Source: Synergistales bacterium (GTDB taxonomy: Bacteria; Synergistota; Synergistia; Synergistales; Aminobacteriaceae). From it: a stretch of 43,385 nucleotides of DNA. The DNA is taken from the NCBI GenBank assembly GCA_025997955.1, contig BNVH01000021.1, positions 1 to 43,385 of the forward strand, read 5' to 3'. Shown here piece by piece: positions 1 through 6,447 of this stretch (its first letter is position 1; each line of letters begins with the position of its first letter). The position numbers and the translations under genes were made by a program. The notes under the pieces were generated by a model, which was not told the origin of the DNA, searched no databases, and saw nothing but the letters and a program-made list of their open reading frames with translations.

Positions 1-120
1 TTCAATCGCAGAGACTTTGGTAATCAACTTTTTAACAGATTACTGAATGCGTGTGCTTCTACTGCGACTATAACTTATGACCAGCTTGTCGGGGTGAAGG
101 TTGCTGAAGCAACCCTATAG
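1..120 (+). pseudogene. 3' end of an unidentified gene, ends at an in-frame TAG
   Basis: The first 39 codons are open in frame 1 and end at TAG (118-120); the gene enters from the left edge. I do not recognise the product. The same frame stays open straight after the TAG with no start signal needed and runs into the domain at 154-519, so 1-519 reads as one polypeptide broken by a single nonsense codon. The alternative is that 1-120 is a genuine gene end and the next gene begins at a weak TTG. The continuous frame and the lack of a good ribosome binding site before 154 favour the broken-gene reading. Confidence 0.5.
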
Positions 121-153
121 TCATATTATACTATCATCCGTCTGGGAAAATCA

Positions 154-519
154 TTGTTGGGTTTTTACCGCAATCCATTGTCAATCCCTACTCTTATAGA
201 ATCAAACGAGTTTCATCAGACAATTGATGGCCTCCAAATTAGGGATGGCATACTGTCAATAGGCGGTTGGTGTTACATGGATAATATCGAAACATTCGGC
301 CAAAAAGTTTTTATTGAGTTGCAAACAAAAAGCGAAAATTTTGTTTTTGAGTTAGAAAGGGCGGAACGTCCTGATGTAGCAAGAGTTTTCGGCAATGCCA
401 TGTATCAATTCGCAGGCGTCGCAGGGCCAATATACAGCTCGTCATTCGTTGACATTGATGTTTTACGAGCGCGCCTCATTATTAAAATAGATGACAGCTA
501 CTATACATCTCCATGGTAA
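154..519 (+). CDS. beta-rich domain protein, probable C-terminal part of a broken gene
   Basis: It encodes 121 residues from a TTG with no convincing Shine-Dalgarno sequence. The sequence is beta-strand rich with no signal peptide or membrane segment. A GGW motif (about residues 37-39) is followed by alternating hydrophobic strands and an RPDVARVF stretch. The same pattern (I-x-GW, then R-x-RPDV, then a small-G-hydrophobic patch) occurs in the periplasmic part of the minus-strand protein at 4643-5125, so the two share one domain. I infer a carbohydrate-associated beta-sandwich because of the polysaccharide context; the function is unknown. The frame is open upstream to TAG at 118-120 and beyond to position 1, so this is probably the downstream portion of a larger gene. 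It faces the minus-strand operon tail to tail. Confidence 0.5.
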   Translation: MLGFYRNPLSIPTLIESNEFHQTIDGLQIRDGILSIGGWCYMDNIETFGQKVFIELQTKSENFVFELERAERPDVARVFGNAMYQFAGVAGPIYSSSFVDIDVLRARLIIKIDDSYYTSPW

Positions 520-552
520 AGCGTATACGAAGGAGTAGCGCGATACCATTTT

Positions 553-796
553 CTATCCGGGGGAGATGGAGGACAATCCGGTGAGGTCTGGTTGGTCGTT
601 CGCGGCTTTTGATATACGTTCATTTTTATCAGCTTCCATATTGGCCTCGGCAATGGCCATACGGCGGCGATCATCTGTCTAAACGTTCCTCAATAGTCGC
701 GTCCTTCAGGCGCTCATAATGCCATTCACGAATTTTGTGAATGGCATCAATGGTAAAGTTCGGACTAAGTTCAGGTTTTGGTACGTCGTGTATCAT
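553..796 (-). pseudogene. frameshifted small antitoxin-like protein
   Basis: A strong ribosome binding site (AGGAGGTGA) precedes ATG at 796-794. The first frame gives a 41-residue peptide beginning MIHDVPKPELSPNFTID and containing HKIREWHYER, which stops at TGA. The next frame continues without a break as DDRRRMAIAEANMEADKNER and ends at TAG 553-555. The total length is 244 nt, one base more than a multiple of three, so a single-base insertion near the GACAGATGATCG junction explains both halves. Restored, it would be a charged, helical protein of about 80 residues. Small proteins of this kind often occur as stand-alone or antitoxin-like genes, but the family is not certain. No partner toxin gene is visible beside it. 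Confidence 0.55.
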
Positions 797-910
797 TCTA
801 TTTTATTCACCTCCTATAAGACTTGACGGGAGTTCTTTGCGTGTGGTACCTAAAATCACAATCTTTTTGCTCTGATAACCATAAAATGATAACGCGACAA
901 TAACCAAGCA

Positions 911-2320
911 TTAAAAGCTAAGAAGATAGTTATCGCGTATATTATGTTTTTCAAGCAGGTCAACAAAAGGACGCAACTCATCTGGAATATCTTGAAGGGT
1001 AATTTGTTCAATATCATGTGTCTGTAAATGCCCCCCTCTAAAACTTGCGTGAGTATAAAAATAATCATTGGCGTTGGACGCGTGATAAGCTCCCATAAAG
1101 ATGAAAAAAATCGCGAGAATTGCCAAAATTTTTTTATTGGATAAAATGTCGACATGAGAAATACCATAAAATATAGCCGACAGCAAAAGGAATAACGACG
1201 GCGCTAAATACATACCGTAACGCAGGTCGCGAAGAATATAAATAGCGCTGTGGGACGCGACTAAAACTGGAACAAGCGCGTAAGAGAAAAGTACTACTGA
1301 GGAAAATATGAAACACTCTATTATTTTTTTATAATATAACATAAAAGAATAAATACTTATAATCAGAACAAAGACTACAAAAGAGCTAAAGAAAAAACTT
1401 GCAATGGCGTCGCTCCATACCTCAAACGCCTTTAAAAGTACTTCTTTGTTTATTCTGAATATATCTGTAAACTGATGAGGATGAGACATTATTAAAGCGC
1501 CATCACTAAATTTGGACATTAGCATCCTGCCAATATACTTGTAATATAACGCGTATAAAGTTAATGATGTACATAAAACAGGAAAAACTACATTCGTCCT
1601 TTTTTGAAAGACGGATATTGCGAGTGAGATAAAACAAAAAAATAAAACAGTAGCTATTATTTGTTCGTCAATCAGCATAGATAAAAAAAATACAGTCGCT
1701 ACCCCTACGTATTTGATAAGGGAGTATTTATTGTATTTTATTTTATAACTTTTCTCAAAGTACAAAAATATCCATACACATATCCCGGGAGCGAAAATTT
1801 TAGCCGAACGGAGCAAGACTCCCAATGTAGAGAGCATTTGCTGAGAAAACAACGATGAAGCGGCTATAACGAACGCCAAAGTCCAGAATGTTTCAGGAAA
1901 TAGATGTCTAAGCAAATAATAAATTCCCGCGAACAGAATCAGAAAACCAACCGGGTAAAGAATAAAGCGCGCGCCCATAGAGATATATCTGTTCAAGAAA
2001 AACATCATATTGGTGTCGATATAACTCAATAAAAAAGAGACTGTTCTTGGTCTATAATAGACATTTTCCGTCGTCAAGCGCACATCAAAAATCTTGCGCG
2101 CAATATCTATTGCAAGAGAATCGTCAATTCTTTGAGTTTCTTTCGTAATAGCGTCTATTACTTCCGGGTGCAAGATTGGAGGATATGTTACATATATAAA
2201 CCACAAATACAGCAAAAACAAAGCGCCTACACAATATAGCAACGTCAGTGTTGCGGGGGGGGGGGGGGTGAGGGTGGTGACTTTTTTCAAAAAATTGCGC
2301 AAATAGATTTTTACACTCAT
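911..2320 (-). CDS. multi-pass membrane protein with poly-C tract near its start (polysaccharide region)
   Basis: About 469 residues. ATG at 2320 is preferred to an upstream in-frame start because AGAGGTAACCAA lies just before it. The protein has about ten hydrophobic segments, the first near residues 25-45, with a loop of about 60 residues after it, which is a GT-C-like topology (integral-membrane glycosyl or lipid-linked sugar transferase). No signature proves a reaction. The first 25 codons contain a run of 14 C (2255-2268) encoding Pro-Pro-Pro-Pro, in frame as sequenced; gain or loss of one C would truncate the protein. The C-terminus may also be shortened: dropping one T from the TTTT just before the stop would add about 18 residues (see findings). 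It follows the broken methyltransferase at 2325-3048 with a 4-nt gap. Confidence 0.75.
   Translation of the reverse strand: MSVKIYLRNFLKKVTTLTPPPPATLTLLYCVGALFLLYLWFIYVTYPPILHPEVIDAITKETQRIDDSLAIDIARKIFDVRLTTENVYYRPRTVSFLLSYIDTNMMFFLNRYISMGARFILYPVGFLILFAGIYYLLRHLFPETFWTLAFVIAASSLFSQQMLSTLGVLLRSAKIFAPGICVWIFLYFEKSYKIKYNKYSLIKYVGVATVFFLSMLIDEQIIATVLFFCFISLAISVFQKRTNVVFPVLCTSLTLYALYYKYIGRMLMSKFSDGALIMSHPHQFTDIFRINKEVLLKAFEVWSDAIASFFFSSFVVFVLIISIYSFMLYYKKIIECFIFSSVVLFSYALVPVLVASHSAIYILRDLRYGMYLAPSLFLLLSAIFYGISHVDILSNKKILAILAIFFIFMGAYHASNANDYFYTHASFRGGHLQTHDIEQITLQDIPDELRPFVDLLEKHNIRDNYLLSF
2255..2268. repeat. 14-base poly-G (poly-C on coding strand) tract, phase-variation candidate
   Basis: Fourteen uninterrupted G residues lie inside the 5' part of the membrane protein gene 911-2320. 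It is much the longest G/C homopolymer in the window. Tracts of this length in coding sequence are classic slipped-strand sites in surface-structure genes of other bacteria. With 14 bases the reading frame is open (ON). Confidence 0.85.
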
Positions 2321-2324
2321 TTGG

Positions 2325-3048
2325 TTACCTCTCTTCAACGATAGCTTTCCGCGCCACAACGATAAATTGCCCGCAGCAAACCGTGCGAATCAACGGTAAT
2401 GCCTCCACCAGAGGCTCGAAAAACTTACAGATTTTTGCCATCCAGTCAGGACAGAATAACGGCACCAAGTTCAGGTATTTTGTTGCCTCTATCGATAAAC
2501 CGGCAACTTTACACCAGCTTTTAACTGTCTCAAGCGTAAAAGATTGTTCTTCATGCGCTACGTGGTAAGAAGAAAAGCGTTCTATCAATTTCAGAACAGG
2601 ATTCCAGCCATTTGGCTCGCATATAATAATCTTGTCAACTCTCAAAGACGCAATTGCTTTTATGGCTCTCTCGGGATCTGATAAATGGTGAAGCACTCCT
2701 GTCAACAAAGCGACATCAAAGCGCTTATCTACATTGAGGTTGTATATGTCCCCCACCATAAATTGAATCTTCCCCCCGTGCGCGCTCATTCGCTAATTTT
2801 ATGGCGTTTTCCGCCGGGTCGATTCCAATTATGGACTCTACGTCATAAGTTTGAGCGAGACGGAGAGCAAAAGTTCCATCACCACAGCCTAAATCCAATA
2901 TATTCTTTCCGTCAAATGGAAACAATTCTTCCATCGCGCTCAGGGTTCTCGTATTTGAAAAGCGAGAAGAAAGGCGCTCGCTATGATAAAGGTATCCTTT
3001 GCTGGTCTTTATATCCTCATTGAATTGCTCTACATTATGTTTAAGCAT
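2325..3048 (-). pseudogene. SAM-dependent methyltransferase, frameshifted at a G6 run
   Basis: ATG at 3048 follows GGAGAAGGAGAAATACT. The first frame gives NILDLGCGDGTFALRLA (SAM-binding motif I) and VESIIGIDPAENA (motif II acidic region), then loses frame. The other frame resumes with GDIYNLNVDKRFDVALL and VLHHLSDPERA and runs to TAA at 2325. The total of 724 nt is one base over a multiple of three. Deleting one base from the C6/G6 run at 2772-2777 restores a 240-residue class I methyltransferase (Methyltransf_11/25 type). It may be inactive, phase-variable through the G run, or a sequencing artefact. The last 85 bp are duplicated at 3162-3246. Its probable role was methylation of a glycan or lipid-linked intermediate, inferred from its neighbours. 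Confidence 0.75.
2339..2423. repeat. direct repeat copy A (methyltransferase 3' end)
   Basis: This 85-bp segment is about 89% identical, by eye (nine differences), to 3162-3246 in the same orientation. It encodes the C-terminal FFEPLVEALPLIRTVCCGQF region of the methyltransferase. Confidence 0.85.
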
Positions 3049-3090
3049 AGTATTTCTCCTTCTCCGCGTTAAAACGCTCACTCAAAGTCC

Positions 3091-3262
3091 CTATCGCCCA
3101 CTATTCTCAATCCTGTTTCCAACCGGTAGCTTCGTCTTCAAGTTAGTTAGCGCTCTTTTGTCGATAGTTTTCCGCGCCACAACGATAAACTGCCCGCAAC
3201 AAATCGTGCGAATCAACGGCAACACCTCCACGAGCGGCTCGAAAAATATCAGTCGAGCCGCA
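3091..3262 (-). pseudogene. C-terminal remnant of a second methyltransferase
   Basis: The minus strand reads FFEPLVEVLPLIRTICCGQF followed by IVVARK, nearly identical to the C-terminus of the methyltransferase at 2325-3048, and ends at TAG 3091-3093. There is no start or SAM-binding half here. Upstream it is joined, within a few bases, to the stop codon region of the DUF6056-like gene. It is therefore a leftover 3' end created by recombination or by insertion into an older gene. The matching missing 5' half may be the fragment at 5159-5542. Confidence 0.7.
3162..3246. repeat. direct repeat copy B (methyltransferase 3' end)
   Basis: Partner of 2339-2423, 823 bp away in the same orientation. 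Recombination between the two copies would delete most of the methyltransferase at 2325-3048. Confidence 0.85.
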
Positions 3263-3266
3263 ATAT

Positions 3267-4616
3267 TCAATAATAAAGCGAAGAATACGATAACAGAGAA
3301 ATTGACAGCAGAATGCAAAATAAAATAGTGGTATACCGTGATTCTTTCTCTATCAATTCCTGAAATAGCAGCAAAATACAAATAATAAAAGCAAAATATA
3401 AAAATATAAAAGTTCTGGTACTTGAAGCCCAAATTGTTGGGGAAAACGCAAGTATCATCCTTGATACAAACCCGACAACCATAATATAAATACTAAGCCA
3501 TGACCGAGCGTCAGAAAATGCCAAGTATAATGATAATATAATGCAAATGGCCACTATACCAAAAATAAATATGGGAAAATAACTTGAGAAGGTAAAGTAA
3601 TTTTCAACTGTTATAGCTCCGTAACTCCCGTGGGGGACTGCGTTCCGTATTGCAGGGATTACGCCAAAGATTGGAGGGGAAGTTGATACTCCAAATATAA
3701 GGCAACATGCAAACGGTATCGCGCTGATAATACGGGCAGTCATTTCTTTATGTTTATGCCATACTACCACCCATAATAACAATGTAAACAAGAAAAATAT
3801 CATATCAGGCTGGCATATAAAGTGAGACAATGTTGAAGAATAACCTAATTCTATCTTATCGACCAAAGACAGCATTAGATAATTAGGAAACCAGCGCAGT
3901 TCAGTGACAAATCTACTATTAGTTCCAGGAGATAATAATAACGATAAAAAACTTAAAATCAATAATGTATCCTGAAATAACAAGAACCTCTTTGCTTTAT
4001 GGTTTTTTATAAATAAAAACGTAAACAAGCCATATACAAAAATCAACACCAAGCTCATTTGAGGGGAGCTTGCGCCATAAACAAGCGAGAATACATAATA
4101 TGGATACTCAAACCATAGTATTTCTTCTCCATCCCATACCTTTTTGATAAAAAGAGTGGAATAAACCCCAAAAGCCAGTGTCCAAACATAAGGTACCGTT
4201 GTTGAAATCCAACCTGCTGTTGCCATATGACGAAATGGGTAAACTAAAATCAGCAATACAACTATCCAATTATATATCCTATGATTATTTCTTGTAAAGA
4301 TTCGTGAAATGACAATAGCCAGAAGCGACAAGAAAAAAGAATCAAGCACTTGCCATAACCAAGGTTCGCGGATACAAAAAAGCACACTAAAATAAGACAA
4401 AAACGGCGTCCCCCACGTTTTGTAACCACTGACTGTCATGTCTACTAAATGCAACACTGATGCATCTACAAAACCTCTTGCTGCAATATAAAAAGCATCG
4501 TCGTTAAAGACAGCATACGTCAAATGGAAAAAAAACATTAACAAGTAAAGAAAGAGAAACGGTACTTGTGGAAGCAAAGACGCTGAAGTAATTTTTTTCT
4601 TGAGATTTGCGAACAT
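3267..4616 (-). CDS. DUF6056-like multi-pass membrane protein (GT-C-like)
   Basis: About 449 residues from ATG 4616, chosen because AAGAGGA lies 7 nt upstream; an earlier ATG at 4646 overlaps the stop of the preceding gene as ATGA and is also possible. It has roughly ten to twelve membrane spans. After the first span an FNDDAFYIA motif gives the acidic pair typical of GT-C and DUF6056 proteins. TAGWISTTVPYVW and LLSPGTNSRF match the characteristic DUF6056 segments as I remember them. The likely role is membrane transfer or handling of a lipid-linked sugar or acyl group in envelope polysaccharide assembly; this is inference. Base composition is clearly AT-richer than the housekeeping genes. 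Its stop lies only a few bases from a foreign methyltransferase tail, so the C-terminus may be truncated or altered. Confidence 0.7.
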   Translation of the reverse strand: MFANLKKKITSASLLPQVPFLFLYLLMFFFHLTYAVFNDDAFYIAARGFVDASVLHLVDMTVSGYKTWGTPFLSYFSVLFCIREPWLWQVLDSFFLSLLAIVISRIFTRNNHRIYNWIVVLLILVYPFRHMATAGWISTTVPYVWTLAFGVYSTLFIKKVWDGEEILWFEYPYYVFSLVYGASSPQMSLVLIFVYGLFTFLFIKNHKAKRFLLFQDTLLILSFLSLLLSPGTNSRFVTELRWFPNYLMLSLVDKIELGYSSTLSHFICQPDMIFFLFTLLLWVVVWHKHKEMTARIISAIPFACCLIFGVSTSPPIFGVIPAIRNAVPHGSYGAITVENYFTFSSYFPIFIFGIVAICIILSLYLAFSDARSWLSIYIMVVGFVSRMILAFSPTIWASSTRTFIFLYFAFIICILLLFQELIEKESRYTTILFCILLSISLLSYSSLYY

Positions 4617-4642
4617 ATTGAATCCTCTTTTCATGTTATATG

Positions 4643-5125
4643 TCATATGCGCCTATTGGTGTCAACAATAAAATTATTGTCGTTATTTTCATATAGAATA
4701 TAAATCTTGTAACTGCTATAAGGTTCTTCAAGTTTGAAATTTAAGACATTGCCAACAAGACCACTATTCGTGTAATTGTAATCTCGCTTCTCTTTGTTGG
4801 GGTTATATGCCTCTTCAACATCAGGCCGCGCACGAAGTTGAGATGGGATAATATATGCCTTTTGAGTCCGCGTATCATATAAAACAAAGCGACATGTAAA
4901 TTCTCTGATTATTTCTTTATGGAGAAATATCCAACCTTCTATCTTAGTAGTATGCGGTGTAGTCACAACAGAATCAATCCACCACTGAATATCTGAATTA
5001 TGGGGAATTTCAGCAATGTCAATTTGATATATTTTGCTTTCATTAATTAACAAGACAAAGCAAAATATAATCACCATTAAAACGCCACAACAGAACGCGC
5101 AACCTACTTTATTAGATGTTATCAT
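4643..5125 (-). CDS. membrane-anchored protein with shared beta-rich domain
   Basis: 160 residues from ATG 5125 (an ATG at 5137 has its AGG too close). One N-terminal hydrophobic segment (about residues 8-27) acts as signal anchor; the rest is predicted to be extracytoplasmic. The C-terminal 110 residues contain KIEGWIFLHKE and RARPDVEEAY, the same pattern as in the plus-strand protein at 154-519. The gene is followed by an ATGA junction with the membrane protein downstream, suggesting translational coupling and a joint role. I do not recognise a catalytic motif. A periplasmic domain helping its membrane partner bind a glycan is a reasonable but untested idea. Confidence 0.6.
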   Translation of the reverse strand: MITSNKVGCAFCCGVLMVIIFCFVLLINESKIYQIDIAEIPHNSDIQWWIDSVVTTPHTTKIEGWIFLHKEIIREFTCRFVLYDTRTQKAYIIPSQLRARPDVEEAYNPNKEKRDYNYTNSGLVGNVLNFKLEEPYSSYKIYILYENNDNNFIVDTNRRI

Positions 5126-5158
5126 TTTCTCCACCATCCTAAAACGCTATTTTTTGAG

Positions 5159-5542
5159 CTACAACATCCATCTCATAATGACGCAATCAAAACGCTCATT
5201 TATATCCAAATTATAGATGTCCCCGGTTTGAAAACGAACCTTATCCCGCAATCCGAGCGAGACGGCTTTTTGGTTATTCATCTCGACGACGACTTCCGCC
5301 GGGTCTATGCCAACTACGGATTCAACGGGCAATTGCTACGCGAGGTGAAAAGAATATCTACCGTCGCCGCACCCCAAATCGAGTATTCTTTTCCCTTTGA
5401 AAGAATAGTTTTTCTCAATTTCTCTATTAGTGCGTTCGGACGCGAACTCCGACGATAGACGCCCGTCGTTATAGCGATAAGAGCCAAAAGACATAACGTC
5501 TTTGTTGAACCGGTCTACAAATTCTCTATCTCTATCATTCAT
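5159..5542 (-). pseudogene. N-terminal remnant of a third methyltransferase with in-frame TAG
   Basis: It starts at ATG 5542, eight bases after the stop of the preceding methyltransferase gene. KRILDLGCGDGRYSFHLA is SAM motif I; then comes TAG (5336-5338), and the same frame continues as QLPVESVVGIDPAE and GDIYNLDINERFDCVIM before diverging and stopping at 5159. Aligned with the copy at 2325-3048, the TAG stands where that copy has Gln, so one C-to-T change explains it. The sequence loses homology right after FDCVIM, so the C-terminal half is missing. It is non-functional unless the stop is suppressed. Confidence 0.75.
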
Positions 5543-5547
5543 TATTA

Positions 5548-6447
5548 TCACCGCTTCCAACCGACCGCCAACAGATTTCCCACGTTGAACGAAAATTGCG
5601 AATGGGAAATATTTAGCTTTTCCAATAAACGCGCAATAAAACTTTTTGCCACTTTTGGCAGCGGCGACAGACGCAGCCAATAACGTAACGGGTATTCATT
5701 TTTCAGAGGCTCGACTGCTATATTTTCAAATCCGGCGTTAGACAACAAGGTTTTAATCGCTTTGGGGCAAAATAGCTGCAAATGCTCGATGTCCATGATT
5801 GGAGACCGTAACCCCAAAAGACTATTCAACGCGCCTTGATAATTATGAACAACTACCGCCACGCCCCCTCCCGCACTCAAAGCGCTGTACGACGCTTTTA
5901 CAAAATCATCAGGGTTCGGCATATGCTCCAATGTCATAAACGAGCACATCAGCGAGGGATGCAAATCTTCTATCATTTCTTGAGTGAACAGACCCTTACG
6001 CAAGAAGCGACGCACGTCGTCAGGTGCAGCGTCAATGGCGGCTTGTGAAGGTTCGATGCCTATTACCCGCGCGAAGCCTTGTTTCTTGAGTAAGGGCAAC
6101 AACGCTCCATTACCCGCCCCCACATCGACGGCATCTTGCTTGTTCTGTAATCTATCCACATAAGGCGATAGCGCCTTTGCGTAGGAAAGCGCCGCGCGGC
6201 GGGCTTCTTCATCGGAATCATATGAAGCCTCTCCATAGGCCGAATCCAAAAATGACATATCTGGAATAGACGGAGCGTAAACCAATTCACAGTCACGGCA
6301 ACGCACCAAACGAAAGCGCATGAACTCCGGCTCTTTGCGCGAAGAATAGGTCGACTGCGTTATTTTGTCGCGCTCCACTTTTTCTTTGGCAAATAATGTA
6401 TAATCTTTCCCTCCACAGACAGGGCACGGACGCTCATGAATATCCAT
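5548..6447 (-). CDS. zinc-ribbon class I SAM-dependent methyltransferase
   Basis: 299 residues from ATG 6447 behind GGAGG, with a TAATG overlap to the upstream fusion gene. An N-terminal CPVCGG (about residues 8-13) and a later CRDC (about 54-57) form a C-x2-C...C-x2-C zinc ribbon. The central Rossmann methyltransferase has DAVDVGAGNGALLPLL (motif I), IGIEPSQAAID (motif II) and a FMTLEHMPNPDDF segment (post-II). This arrangement is common in methyltransferases of sugar and O-antigen clusters, including C-methyltransferases acting on keto-sugars. The context (transketolase halves, epimerase, GT2) suggests methylation of an activated or polyprenyl-linked sugar; the exact position and acceptor cannot be read from sequence. 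It appears intact, unlike the three methyltransferase remnants downstream. Confidence 0.85.
   Translation of the reverse strand: MDIHERPCPVCGGKDYTLFAKEKVERDKITQSTYSSRKEPEFMRFRLVRCRDCELVYAPSIPDMSFLDSAYGEASYDSDEEARRAALSYAKALSPYVDRLQNKQDAVDVGAGNGALLPLLKKQGFARVIGIEPSQAAIDAAPDDVRRFLRKGLFTQEMIEDLHPSLMCSFMTLEHMPNPDDFVKASYSALSAGGGVAVVVHNYQGALNSLLGLRSPIMDIEHLQLFCPKAIKTLLSNAGFENIAVEPLKNEYPLRYWLRLSPLPKVAKSFIARLLEKLNISHSQFSFNVGNLLAVGWKR

Noticed and set aside
721..745. 9-bp perfect inverted repeat GCCATTCAC / GTGAATGGC
   Set aside because: It lies inside the coding part of the frameshifted small gene (DAIHKIREWH) and has no T tract, so it is not a terminator; no evidence for an operator.
4617..4646. Earlier ATG for the DUF6056-like gene
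   Set aside because: It overlaps the preceding stop as ATGA and could be used, but AAGAGGA is positioned for ATG 4616; kept as an alternative only.
118..5338. TAG read as an amino acid (amber recoding)
   Set aside because: TAG is the normal stop of clearly intact genes here (ABC exporter at 12417, galK at 38180), so general recoding is unlikely; nonsense mutation is simpler.
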